A DNA stretch of 64,000 nucleotides from assembly GCF_900079775.1 (NCBI RefSeq), contig NZ_LT556038.1, positions 539,753 through 603,752 on the forward strand, written 5' to 3'. Within the stretch, counting starts at the first letter, position 1. Every line of letters begins with the position of its first letter. Shown in pieces: positions 54,356 to 63,808 of the stretch. The notes beneath the pieces were generated by a model that worked only from the letters and a program-made list of their open reading frames with translations, ran no database searches and was not told the origin of the DNA. The position numbers and the translations under genes are program-made. This stretch comes from Leyella lascolaii (GTDB taxonomy: Bacteria > Bacteroidota > Bacteroidia > Bacteroidales > Bacteroidaceae).

Positions 54356-56074
54356 CTAATAAGCATCCTCATGCACGCCGCTCACGGCTCTTCCGCTCGG
54401 CTCGTTTACGCCTGCGAACGAGTCGTCCCACGCAAGAGCCTCAGCCGTGGAGCACGCCACGCTCGGCACGCTGGGCACGCTGCGGGCGGCACTCTCGCTC
54501 GGAAAATACTCCTCGAATATGCTGCGGTAGTAGTATTCCTCCTTGTTCATCGGAGTGTTTACGGGGAAACGCTCCGCCGCGCGCGCCATCTGCCCGTCGC
54601 TCACAGCCTTCGACGTGACGTCCTTCAGCGTGTCTATCCAGCTGTAGCCCACCCCGTCGCTGAACTGTTCCTTCTGTCTCCACGCCACACTTTCGGGCAG
54701 CAGGTCGCAGAAAGCGTCTCTCACAATCTTCTTCTCAATGGTTTTGCCGGGGCACATCTTCACCGAAGGGTTGAGCCGCATAGCCGTGTCGAGAAACTCC
54801 TTGTCAAGAAACGGCACCCTGCCCTCCACTCCCCACGCCGACAGAGCCTTGTTGGCGCGCAGGCAGTCATACAGATACAGCTTCGAGAGCTTGCGCACCG
54901 TCTCCTCGTGGAAAGCCCGTGCGTCGGGTGCCTTATGGAAATAGAGGTATCCGCCGAACACCTCGTCGGCTCCCTCTCCGCTAAGCACCATCTTTATGCC
55001 CATGCTCTTTATCACCCTCGCGAGCAGATACATGGGGGTGGATGCGCGCACAGTGGTGACGTCGTATGTCTCGATGTAGTATATCACATCGCGCAAGGCG
55101 TCAAGCCCTTCCTCTATTGTGTAGTTTATCTCATGGTGCACCGTGCCTATGTGAAGAGCCACTTCGCGCGCCTTCTCAAGGTCGGGCGAGCCCTTCAGTC
55201 CCACCGCGAAGCTGTGCAGCTGCGGCCACCATGCTGCGTTGCGCCCGCCCGTCTCTATGCGGCGCGCGGCGTATTTCTTTGCCAGAGCCGATATCACCGA
55301 GCTGTCGAGACCACCCGAGAGCAGCACACCGTAGGGCACGTCGCTCATCAGCTGCCGCCTCACCGCACTGTCGAGAGCCTCGCGCAGGTCGGCGGTCTGC
55401 CTTGCGGCGGCATCCTCCCCTGGCGCGACGCGCGTATGGTTCACCGCCTCCGGAGTGTAGGTGAGCCTCACATTGTCATATTCCGTCCACTCTCTCCTGT
55501 ACCAGCGTCTCATCTTCCCCTCGCGGCTCCAGTAATAGTGTCCGGGCAGGAAGGGCTCGTAGCTCTCGCACACACCCTCGAGAGCCTTCAGCTCACTGGC
55601 GCAGCAGACGCGCCCCTCGCTGTCTTTGCCGATGTAAAGCGGTATCACCCCGATGGCGTCGCGTGCGATGAGATACTCGTCCCTCTCCTCATCATAGAGC
55701 GCGAAAGCGAATATTCCGTTCAGTTCCTCGATGAAGTCCACGCCCTTGTCGCGGTAGAGCGCGAGTATCACCTCACAGTCGCTGCCCGTGCCGAAAGCGT
55801 ATTTTCCGGCATAGCGCGCGCGTATCTCGCGGTGGTTGTATATCTCCCCGTTCACTGCGAGAATCTGTTTTCTGTCGGGAGAGAACAGCGGCTGTCCTCC
55901 GCTTTGCGGGTCGACTATCGACAACCGTTCATGACACAGTATGGCAGACCGTCCGCAGTAAATGCCGCTCCAGTCAGGTCCGCGGTGCCTTATCTTCCTC
56001 GACATGCCGAGAGCCTTTGTCCTCAGCGCGCCCACGTCGCCCTTTATATCAAATATGGCAGTTATTCCACACAT
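54356..56074 (-). CDS. asnB: Asparagine synthase B (glutamine-hydrolysing)
   Basis: Makes asparagine from aspartate with glutamine as nitrogen donor. The 572-residue protein has the N-terminal nucleophile cysteine 2 (MCGITAIFD), the glutaminase motifs RHRGPDWSGIY and AVNGEIYNH, and the ATP-pyrophosphatase PP-loop LLSGGLDSSVISALAKK at residues about 251-267. The C-terminal end (CSTAEALAWDDSFAGVNEPSGRA) is typical of AsnB. It starts 3 nt after gltD and is the last gene of a GOGAT operon, so glutamine use and asparagine synthesis are coregulated. Confidence 0.96.
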   Translation of the reverse strand: MCGITAIFDIKGDVGALRTKALGMSRKIRHRGPDWSGIYCGRSAILCHERLSIVDPQSGGQPLFSPDRKQILAVNGEIYNHREIRARYAGKYAFGTGSDCEVILALYRDKGVDFIEELNGIFAFALYDEERDEYLIARDAIGVIPLYIGKDSEGRVCCASELKALEGVCESYEPFLPGHYYWSREGKMRRWYRREWTEYDNVRLTYTPEAVNHTRVAPGEDAAARQTADLREALDSAVRRQLMSDVPYGVLLSGGLDSSVISALAKKYAARRIETGGRNAAWWPQLHSFAVGLKGSPDLEKAREVALHIGTVHHEINYTIEEGLDALRDVIYYIETYDVTTVRASTPMYLLARVIKSMGIKMVLSGEGADEVFGGYLYFHKAPDARAFHEETVRKLSKLYLYDCLRANKALSAWGVEGRVPFLDKEFLDTAMRLNPSVKMCPGKTIEKKIVRDAFCDLLPESVAWRQKEQFSDGVGYSWIDTLKDVTSKAVSDGQMARAAERFPVNTPMNKEEYYYRSIFEEYFPSESAARSVPSVPSVACSTAEALAWDDSFAGVNEPSGRAVSGVHEDAY

Positions 56075-56077
56075 ACG

Positions 56078-57424
56078 CTATAGCTTTTTAAGATAATTGT
56101 CTATGTCCTGAGCGGCTTTCCGTCCGCCCGCTATGCATCTCACCACGAGGCTTGCTCCGGTAGCCGCGTCGCCCGCAACGAACACGTTGTCGGCATATTC
56201 GGGATGCTGCGGTCTGAGGAATCCCATTGCCAGAAGCACCATGTCGGCGTCTATCATTTCCTTCTTGCCCGTGGGTCTCATCACCGGGCGTCCGCCGTCG
56301 GAGGCAGGAGTCCACTCCACCTCCTCCACTTCCACACCGCTCACCCGTCCGTCCTCCGTCCCGACGAAGCGTGTCGAGGCAAGACACCAGCGGCGTTCGC
56401 AGCCCTCCTCGTGGCTCGAGCTGGTCTTCAGCACCTGCTGCCACTGCGGCCATGGAGTAGCCGGATTATATCCGACAGGCGGTTTCGGCATTATCTCTAT
56501 CTGCATCACCGACACCGCACCCTGCCTGTTGCTCGTGCCGATGCAGTCGCTGCCCGTGTCGCCTCCGCCTATCACGAGCACCCGTTTGCCCTTGGCACTG
56601 ATGTGGCTGTCGCCCTCGAAGGTCTGTCCGGCAAGCACCCTGTTCTGCTGCGAGAGCATCTCCAGTGCGAAGTGTATGCCTTTCAGCTCGCGCCCGGGAA
56701 TGTCAAGGTCGCGCGCCTGCGGCGTTCCTGTGCACAGACACCATGCGTCGAAGCCGTCAGGAAGGTTCTGGGGGTCTATCGGAGTGTTCACACAGAACCT
56801 CACGCCCTCGGCTTCCATGATGCCGATGCGGCGGTCGATGACAGCCTTGTTGAGCTTGAAGTTGGGTATGCCGAAGCGCAACAGTCCGCCCACATACTCA
56901 TCCTTCTCAAACACCGTCACCTCATAGCCCATGGCGTTGAGGCGGTTTGCGGCGGCAAGCCCTGCCGGTCCGGAGCCCACTATGCCCACCTTCATGCCGT
57001 TGCGCCCATACTTGTGCGGCTGCACATATCCTTCCCTGAACGCCGCCTCTATTATGGCAGCCTCGTCCTCCCTTATCGTCACGGGGGCGTCGATTGCCAG
57101 TTTGAGCACGCAACTCTTCTCGCAGAGCGCCGGACAGATGCGTCCGGTGAACTCGGGAAAGTCGTTTGTGGCAGTCAGTATCTCGTAAGCCTCGCGCCAC
57201 TTGCCCTTATACAGTGCGTCCTGAAACTCCGGAGGACGGTTGCCCAAGGGGCACGCCCAATGGCAGAAAGGCACTCCGCAGTCCATGCAGCGCGACGCCT
57301 GCAGCTTGCGTTCACTCGTGTTCAACGTCTGTTCCACCTCACCGTAGTCGCTTATCCTGTCGTGCACCGGACGGTAGCCCGCCTCCTGCCGTGGTATGGT
57401 GAGAAATGCTTTAGGGTTTCCCAT
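56078..57424 (-). CDS. gltD: Glutamate synthase small subunit
   Basis: Supplies electrons from NADPH to GltB. The 448-residue protein has N-terminal iron-sulfur cysteines (C46, C49, C54, C58 in CMDCGVPFCHWAC; C97, C101, C105 in CPALCEKSC). The FAD site VGSGPAGLAAANRLNAMG (from residue 149) is followed by VGGLLRFGIPNFKLNK, and the NADPH site is VLVIGGGDTGSDCIGT. It lies 31 nt after gltB and 3 nt before asnB. Confidence 0.95.
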   Translation of the reverse strand: MGNPKAFLTIPRQEAGYRPVHDRISDYGEVEQTLNTSERKLQASRCMDCGVPFCHWACPLGNRPPEFQDALYKGKWREAYEILTATNDFPEFTGRICPALCEKSCVLKLAIDAPVTIREDEAAIIEAAFREGYVQPHKYGRNGMKVGIVGSGPAGLAAANRLNAMGYEVTVFEKDEYVGGLLRFGIPNFKLNKAVIDRRIGIMEAEGVRFCVNTPIDPQNLPDGFDAWCLCTGTPQARDLDIPGRELKGIHFALEMLSQQNRVLAGQTFEGDSHISAKGKRVLVIGGGDTGSDCIGTSNRQGAVSVMQIEIMPKPPVGYNPATPWPQWQQVLKTSSSHEEGCERRWCLASTRFVGTEDGRVSGVEVEEVEWTPASDGGRPVMRPTGKKEMIDADMVLLAMGFLRPQHPEYADNVFVAGDAATGASLVVRCIAGGRKAAQDIDNYLKKL

Positions 57425-57455
57425 ATATGTTTCTGTGATAATGTTCTGACTCTGT

Positions 57456-60400
57456 TTAATAATCTCTCTGCACGTCCGCTATCTTCTGTTGCAGCTTCCG
57501 CATCTGCTCTTCGGCAAGTACGCGCTTGTATTCGATAGGTGTCACCTGTATGAACTCGTCGGCATAGCGGTTCCAGTCGTCAAGCATGGTGCGCGCCAAG
57601 GGTGAGCATGTGTACAGATAATGCTGTCTGATGAGCTCGTGAAGCTCCTTTCTTGCAGTGGAACTCTCGAGCAGCGACAACTCCACCATCTCCATATTGC
57701 AGAAGTAGTCGAACGTGCGGTCGCGGTCCCAGACGTATGCCACGCCGCCGCTCATGCCCGCGGCGAAGTTGCGTCCGGTCTTTCCGAGCACCACGACCCT
57801 GCCTCCCGTCATGTACTCGCAGCAGTGGTCGCCCACGCCTTCCACCACTGCCACGGCGCCGGAGTTGCGCACCGCGAACCTCTCGCCCACGCAACCGTTG
57901 ATGTAGACCTGTCCTCCCGTGGCTCCGTAGAGCAGCGTGTTGCCTGCGATGGTGTTCTTTCCGGCGTCGAAGTTCGACCTTATGGGCGGACGAACAGATA
58001 TGAGTCCGCCGCTCAGACCCTTGCCCAGATAGTCGTTCGCCTCACCTTCGAGGCGGAAACTTATGCCGTGCTCGAGGAACGCCCCGAAGCTCTGACCCGC
58101 CGAGCCTTTGAATCTGACGTTGATGGAATGCTCGGGCAGTCCGTCGTTGCCGTATCTCGCGGCGACCGCTCCCGACAGCATCGCGCCGACAGAACGGTCG
58201 GTGTTGGCGATGGCATAGTCGAGCGACACCTCCCTGCCGTTCTCTATGGCGTCGCGCGCTGCGGCAATCATGCCGACGTCCATCACGCTGCCGATGTCGT
58301 GCCGCTGCTCTCCCGTGTGGCGGATGGCTGCTCCGTTGTCAACCATATGCAGCATACGGCTAAAGTCGAGCAGCGAAGCCCTGCCGTGTCCTTCGGTGTT
58401 CTTCAGCACGATAAGGTCTGTCCTGCCCACTATGTCGTCGAGTCTGGTGAATCCCATCTGCGCAAGATACTCCCTCACTTCCTGCGCGAGGAACCTGAAA
58501 TAGTTCACGACGAACTTGTAATGACCGCGGAAATGCGCGCGCAGACGTTCGTCCTGAGTAGCCACTCCCACCGGACACATGTTGGTGTGACACTTCCTCA
58601 TCATCACACAACCGAGCACAATGAGCACCGAAGTGCCGAATCCGAACTCGTCGGCACCGAGCAACGCCATGCTTATAATGTCGCGTCCGGTCTTCAGCTG
58701 ACCGTCCGCCTGCAGGCGCACCTGCCCGCGCAGACCGTTGAGGACGAGCGTCTGCTGTGTCTCGCTGAGCCCTATCTCCGGCGGAACACCGGCATAGCGC
58801 ATCGACGAAGCGGGCGAGGCACCCGTTCCACCCTCCGCTCCTGAGATGACGATGAGGTCAGCCTTCGCCTTGGCAACGCCCGCCGCGATGGTCCCCACTC
58901 CGCTTTCCGCCACGAGCTTCACGCTTATCCGTGCCTTGGGATTGACATTCTTAAGGTCGAAAATGAGCTGCGCGAGGTCCTCGATGGAGTATATGTCGTG
59001 ATGGGGAGGCGGAGATATGAGCGAGATACCGGGTATGGAGTGGCGCGTACGGGCTATTACCTCGTCCACCTTGAAGCCTGGCAGCTGTCCTCCCTCACCC
59101 GGTTTGGCTCCCTGCGCCACCTTTATCTGTATCTCGTCGGCATTGACAAGATATTCGGCAGTCACTCCGAAACGTCCCGACGCCACCTGTTTTGTCCTGC
59201 TGTTGAGCGATATGCCGTCCGACGAACCGTGAAAACGGCTGCTGTCCTCGCCTCCCTCGCCGGTGTTGCTGCGCGTTCCCAGCTCGTTCATAGCAAGCGC
59301 GAGAGCCTCGTGAGCCTCCTTGCTGATGGCTCCGAACGACATAGCTCCGGTCACGAAACGGCGCACTATGTCCTCCACAGGCTCCACACGGTCTATCGGG
59401 ATGGGACTGGTCTTGAAGTCGAAGAAGTCGCGGAGGAATATCTCACCGTCCTTCCGGTCGGCAAGAGAAGTGAACTCCTTGAACTTCTTATAGCTCCCCA
59501 ACCTCGTGGCGAGCTGCAAGGCGGAGATGGTCTCAGGGTTCCAGGCATGCCTCACCCCGTCCTTACGATAGGAGAAAAGTCCGATGTGAGGCAGCAGTCC
59601 CGACACAGCGGCAGAGCCGAACCCGTCGTTGTGGAACGCCGCATAGTCGCGCGCTATCTCCTCCAAGCCTATTCCGCCGATGGTGGAGACATCCGTTCCG
59701 AAGCAGTCGTGCAGCAGTTCGGCTCCCACTCCCACCGCTTCGAATATCTTGGCGCCGCGATAAGAGCGGATGGTACTTATGCCCATCTTGCTCATTATCT
59801 TGTATAATCCCTTGCAGAGAGCCTTGACATAGTTCTTCTCAGCAGTGTCGTAGTCGAGCTGTATGGCGTTGCTTCTCACCAGAGAGTCGGTCACCGCGAA
59901 CGCCATATAAGGATTGATGGCACTCGCCCCGTAGCCAAGCAACAGGGCGGCATGCATAACCTCGCGTATCTCACCGCTCTCCACGATGAGCGCGGTCTGC
60001 ACTCTCTTCTGCACGGATATGAGGTGATGGTGCACGGCACTCACCGCAAGGAGCGACGGGATGGCTGCATGCGAGGCGTCCACAGCGCGGTCGGAGAGTA
60101 TGATATAGTTAGCCCCCTCGTCCACCGACGCCTCCGCCTGGCGGCACAGACTGCCGAGCGCGGCGTGCAGGGAGGCTTTTCCGCCAGCCGGACTGAATAC
60201 AGCCGACAGCTTCACGGTGTTGAATCCCTTGTAGCGTATGTTGCAGAGGATGTCGAGCTGGGTGTTTGTGAGCACGGGGTGAGGCAGTCTCACCATCTTG
60301 CAGTGCGACTCGTCGGGCAGCAGGATGTTCATGCCCACCGCACCGATGTACTCCGTGAGCGACATAACAAGCTCCTCGCGGATGGGGTCAATGGGCGGAT

Positions 60401-61934
60401 TGGTGACCTGGGCGAACTGCTGCCGGAAGTAGTTGAAGAGCAGTTGGGGACGGTCGGACAGCACTGCGAGCGGCGTGTCGTTGCCCATGGAGGCAGTCGG
60501 CTCGGAGCCGTTGACACACATAGGCTGTATGACAAGCTCCACATCTTCGCGCGTATATCCGAATGCCCTCAGCTTTCTTGCGTAGTCGTCCACGCTGTTC
60601 TGCGCCTTGCGTCCGCTGCGCAGGGCGTCCAGCTCAATGCGGTTGGCTGACAGCCACTGCCTGTAGGGCTTCATAGAAGCCAGACTCTCCTTCAGTTCCC
60701 CGTCGTAGTATATCCTGCCCTCCTGTGTGTCCACGAGCAGAATCTTGCCCGGCTGGAGGCGTCCTTTCTCCTTTATGTCGCCCGGCTCGAAGCCTATGAC
60801 GCCAGCCTCGCTCGCCACAACCATCATGCCGTTGCGCGTTATGAGATAGCGGGCGGGGCGCAGACCGTTGCGGTCGAGCATGCCACCGGCATAGCGACCG
60901 TCGCTGAAGAGGAGCGCCGCCGGACCGTCCCACGGCTCCATGAGGATGGAGTGGTACTCGTAGAACGCCTTCAGGTCCTCGCTGATCGGGTTCTTGTCGT
61001 TGAACGACTCGGGTATGAGCATCGCCATGGCATGGGGCAGACTGAGTCCCGACATGACGAAGAACTCAAGCACATTGTCGAGCGAGGCACTGTCGCTCAT
61101 GCCCGGCTGTATGACGGGACGTATGCCTCTGACATCGCCCAGAGCCGGAGTGGAGAGCACACTCTCGCGCGCCTCCATCCACGCGCGGTTGCCCCTGATG
61201 GTGTTTATCTCGCCGTTGTGCGCGAGCAGACGGAACGGTTGGGCAAGGCTCCACGTGGGAAACGTGTTGGTGCTGAAGCGCGAGTGCACCACGGCTATGC
61301 CGCTCGTGAAATAAGGTTGGGTGAGGTCGGGGAAATATTCGCGCACCTGCACCGACGAGAGCATGCCCTTGTAGACGATGTTCTTGCTCGAGAGCGACAC
61401 GATGTAGAAGTCCTTGTGCGTGATGCGACGCTCGATGCGCTTGCGTATGATGTACAGGGTGCGGTCGAAGGTGGCAGTGTCCGCCGCCCCCGTTATGAAC
61501 ACCTGCCTGATGTCCGGCTCCGTGGCGAGCGCGTCCTTGCCGAGCACCGACGAGTTGACGGGCACGCTGCGGAGGTGCATCAGAGTGAGTCCCTCGCGCT
61601 CAATCTCCTCTATCATTATGCTGAGCATGCCCGCCTGAAGGTCCGGGTCTTTGGGAAGGAACACCAGACCCGTGCCGTACTTGCCCTTCTCCGGCACAGG
61701 AATGCCTTGCAGGAGAATGAACTCGTGGGGTATCTGAAGCATGATGCCGGCACCGTCGCCGGTCTTGTTGTCAGCACCCTCGGCACCCCGGTGCTTCATG
61801 TTCTCGAGCACCTTGAGAGCCGAGTCCACCAGTTCGTGCGACTTGTTACCGTGTATGTCCACTATCATACCCACTCCGCACGCATCGTGTTCGTGTGATG
61901 CGTCATATAATCCGGTTCTTTCCGACATTGTCAT
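57456..61934 (-). CDS. gltB: Glutamate synthase large subunit
   Basis: Converts glutamine and 2-oxoglutarate to two glutamates. The 1492-residue protein carries an 18-residue propeptide before the nucleophile C19 (DACGVGMIVD), then the class II glutaminase domain with NTFPTWSLAQPFRLLAHNGE. The FMN/synthase domain follows (SGAEGGTGASPASSMRYAG), then the 3Fe-4S cysteines CVMMRKCHTNMCPVGVATQ, and a C-terminal beta-helix glycine-rich domain (GATGGQVYINGCVGERFAVR). ATG 61934 is first in frame; the next M is residue 3. A TACTTTTG -7 box lies at 62013-62020 on the minus strand. Confidence 0.96.
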   Translation of the reverse strand: MTMSERTGLYDASHEHDACGVGMIVDIHGNKSHELVDSALKVLENMKHRGAEGADNKTGDGAGIMLQIPHEFILLQGIPVPEKGKYGTGLVFLPKDPDLQAGMLSIMIEEIEREGLTLMHLRSVPVNSSVLGKDALATEPDIRQVFITGAADTATFDRTLYIIRKRIERRITHKDFYIVSLSSKNIVYKGMLSSVQVREYFPDLTQPYFTSGIAVVHSRFSTNTFPTWSLAQPFRLLAHNGEINTIRGNRAWMEARESVLSTPALGDVRGIRPVIQPGMSDSASLDNVLEFFVMSGLSLPHAMAMLIPESFNDKNPISEDLKAFYEYHSILMEPWDGPAALLFSDGRYAGGMLDRNGLRPARYLITRNGMMVVASEAGVIGFEPGDIKEKGRLQPGKILLVDTQEGRIYYDGELKESLASMKPYRQWLSANRIELDALRSGRKAQNSVDDYARKLRAFGYTREDVELVIQPMCVNGSEPTASMGNDTPLAVLSDRPQLLFNYFRQQFAQVTNPPIDPIREELVMSLTEYIGAVGMNILLPDESHCKMVRLPHPVLTNTQLDILCNIRYKGFNTVKLSAVFSPAGGKASLHAALGSLCRQAEASVDEGANYIILSDRAVDASHAAIPSLLAVSAVHHHLISVQKRVQTALIVESGEIREVMHAALLLGYGASAINPYMAFAVTDSLVRSNAIQLDYDTAEKNYVKALCKGLYKIMSKMGISTIRSYRGAKIFEAVGVGAELLHDCFGTDVSTIGGIGLEEIARDYAAFHNDGFGSAAVSGLLPHIGLFSYRKDGVRHAWNPETISALQLATRLGSYKKFKEFTSLADRKDGEIFLRDFFDFKTSPIPIDRVEPVEDIVRRFVTGAMSFGAISKEAHEALALAMNELGTRSNTGEGGEDSSRFHGSSDGISLNSRTKQVASGRFGVTAEYLVNADEIQIKVAQGAKPGEGGQLPGFKVDEVIARTRHSIPGISLISPPPHHDIYSIEDLAQLIFDLKNVNPKARISVKLVAESGVGTIAAGVAKAKADLIVISGAEGGTGASPASSMRYAGVPPEIGLSETQQTLVLNGLRGQVRLQADGQLKTGRDIISMALLGADEFGFGTSVLIVLGCVMMRKCHTNMCPVGVATQDERLRAHFRGHYKFVVNYFRFLAQEVREYLAQMGFTRLDDIVGRTDLIVLKNTEGHGRASLLDFSRMLHMVDNGAAIRHTGEQRHDIGSVMDVGMIAAARDAIENGREVSLDYAIANTDRSVGAMLSGAVAARYGNDGLPEHSINVRFKGSAGQSFGAFLEHGISFRLEGEANDYLGKGLSGGLISVRPPIRSNFDAGKNTIAGNTLLYGATGGQVYINGCVGERFAVRNSGAVAVVEGVGDHCCEYMTGGRVVVLGKTGRNFAAGMSGGVAYVWDRDRTFDYFCNMEMVELSLLESSTARKELHELIRQHYLYTCSPLARTMLDDWNRYADEFIQVTPIEYKRVLAEEQMRKLQQKIADVQRDY

Positions 61935-62012
61935 ATTATCAAAAGTTATCGTTTTACCCTATAATTCTTTCCTTGTGAAATATATTTATCACAAATCATT
62001 TACTTTGTCCTG

Positions 62013-62020
62013 CAAAAGTA
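62013..62020 (-). promoter_or_regulatory. Probable -7 element of the gltB-gltD-asnB operon
   Basis: Minus strand TACTTTTG fits TAnnTTTG, 79 nt before the gltB ATG; no exact TTTG at -33. The gap from here to 62407 holds nothing else recognisable. Confidence 0.45.
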
Positions 62021-62407
62021 ATAATTTCCTTTCAGAATGACAGGAAAGACCATACTGATAATCAAAAAAAATAAAGCCATCTTACGATTTATAACATAGC
62101 AGCCATCCAAGGCACCGATATCACAATATATGTAAGCATAAAACCGGTATTTTATAACATATTGTAAATCGCGCGATATTTATATAATAAAAATGCCGGA
62201 AAAACGCTCCGGTTACGTTTATTCTGCCATAAAAGACTCCGGAACCGACGGCATGGCATGACGGGAAACAGCCTGTGCGCAAGCGTAAGCGTCAAAACGC
62301 ACCGCCCGGGAATCCCATGCAGACACGACGGCAAGTGGATGAAACAGGGCGATGAAGGGGTTTGGTATTGGCGTAGAAACAAACATTGGGGAGGAACAAC
62401 GGTGGAA

Positions 62408-62795
62408 CGTCAACTCCGCGAGAACGGCGTGGAAGCGTGCAGGAGCAGTTCCCGGCGCAAATACGCGAGTTTTGCACGGTTTGGGTATCTCTCTGTCTGC
62501 CAGCCATTTATGCGATACAATCAAATAAAAAAGGATTTATCCTCGTGCGGAAAAGCCCATTCGGGCAGACGGAAGAGCCTTTTTGACACCACAGGAAAGG
62601 CTTTTCCGGATGCCGACAGAGCCTCTTCCGTACACCGGAAAAGCGGGTTTCGCCCGTCGGAAAACCTTTTTCAGGCTCATCATACGAAAGAAGCGGAGAT
62701 ATAGAACAACAGAAACGGTATCGCCTCCGGATAGACTCCGCGATGCCATTTCTGTTTTACAGCTTTCAGACTGTCAAAATTTTTTACTTCAGCCA
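62408..62795 (+). repeat. Composite 22-nt-repeat element, copy 7
   Basis: Left block CGTCAACTCCGCGAGAACG and CGCAAATACGCGAGTTTTGC match copies 1 and 5. Six 22-nt units run from 62549 to about 62680 (GGAAAAGCCCATTCGGGCAG, GGAAGAGCCTTTTTGACACC and others). The right block has ACTGTCAAAATTTTTTACTT. No C/T tract is present. It separates gltB from the beta-lactamase gene. Confidence 0.78.
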
Positions 62796-62870
62796 CAGCT
62801 TGTCCATCCATGCGAAGCAACTGCGGCGGCATGGCGGAAAGGCAACGTACCGTCCGCAGGCTGACCTGCA

Positions 62871-63761
62871 TCAGAGTCCGCGCGCCGTCACCTCCTCCAC
62901 TATCTCACGCGCCACGGCGGCTATGACGGCTGCATTGACAGCGTCGGTCTCGGCGGAATCTTTTATGAAGACGGTGATGTAGCAGTTGCGTCCCGACGGC
63001 ATGCGCACCACGGCGACATCGTTGTCACCGGTCTTTATGCCTGCTATGCGGTCGGAGCTGCCCGTCTTGTGGGCTACATGAAGGCTTTCAGGCACTCCTG
63101 CGCGTATCTTGTCAGCACCCGTCACGGTGGCTGCCATCATGCTCCGCAGAGGCGCGTAGAGCGGTGTGGAGCCTTCGAAAATGATTTTCATGAGCCGTGT
63201 CATAGCCTCCGGGGTGCTCCAGTTGTCGTAGCAGCGGGTGATGTCGCGGTGCATGGCGTCCTCATCGTGCATCAGGCGGAAGCCGTCCACACCGAGCGAG
63301 CGCACATAACGGTCGACCTGCCCTATTCCGCCCGCCATGCGTATGAGTATGTCGCAGGCGTTGTTGTCGCTTTCCGCCACGCTGTATCTCATCAGTCCGG
63401 CAAGCGTGATGTCGACGTCTCCCGACGGACGGGCGTCCCTCAGCGGACTGTAAGTGTTCTCGCGCAGCATGGCTCTCTCAACATGCACCACGGTGTCGAG
63501 GCTTGTACCGCTTGCCGACATGTCGGCAAGCACCTTCATGGCGACATGTACCTTGAACACGCTCATGAGCGGAAAGCGCACCCGCGCGTTCCTTACATAA
63601 CTGAAGTCACCGCATTCAGCCGACACTCCGACGGTCATCCGCCTGCCCGAAAGGATGGAGTCAATGCGCTCCGCGAGGGATGACGGCATGCCGGCACACC
63701 ACAGACGGCAAGGCAGGAGTGTGACGGCGAAGAGGAAAAACAGACGTGTAAGATTTATCAT
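62871..63761 (-). CDS. Class A beta-lactamase, subclass A2 (CfxA/CepA-like)
   Basis: Hydrolyses beta-lactams in the periplasm. The 296-residue protein has a signal peptide (hydrophobic residues 5-20) and all catalytic motifs: S67-x-x-K70 in PLMSVFK, S131-D132-N133 in ESDNNACD, the general-base glutamate 167 in MHDEDAMHRD and K232-T233-G234 in HKTGSSDR. NTYSPLRD and the insertion around HRDITRCYDNWSTPEAM match the A2 branch (CfxA, CepA, PER), which are usually cephalosporinases; the exact spectrum cannot be predicted. An IS1380-family end lies 47 bp upstream of the ATG, and composite element copy 7 lies downstream. Confidence 0.92.
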   Translation of the reverse strand: MINLTRLFFLFAVTLLPCRLWCAGMPSSLAERIDSILSGRRMTVGVSAECGDFSYVRNARVRFPLMSVFKVHVAMKVLADMSASGTSLDTVVHVERAMLRENTYSPLRDARPSGDVDITLAGLMRYSVAESDNNACDILIRMAGGIGQVDRYVRSLGVDGFRLMHDEDAMHRDITRCYDNWSTPEAMTRLMKIIFEGSTPLYAPLRSMMAATVTGADKIRAGVPESLHVAHKTGSSDRIAGIKTGDNDVAVVRMPSGRNCYITVFIKDSAETDAVNAAVIAAVAREIVEEVTARGL

Positions 63762-63808
63762 ATGTACCTTAATTCCGCAACACTATTATAAATTAAACTT
63801 TTTAAGTA

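Noticed and set aside
54371..56083. 570-codon open frame on the plus strand
   Set aside because: It is the complement of asnB, which has intact catalytic motifs; the translation has no domain character.
62871..63761. Loss of the general-base glutamate in the beta-lactamase
   Set aside because: A first alignment placed threonine at this position, but aligning MHDEDAMH with the corresponding TEDGMH segment of CfxA shows the glutamate is conserved at residue 167.
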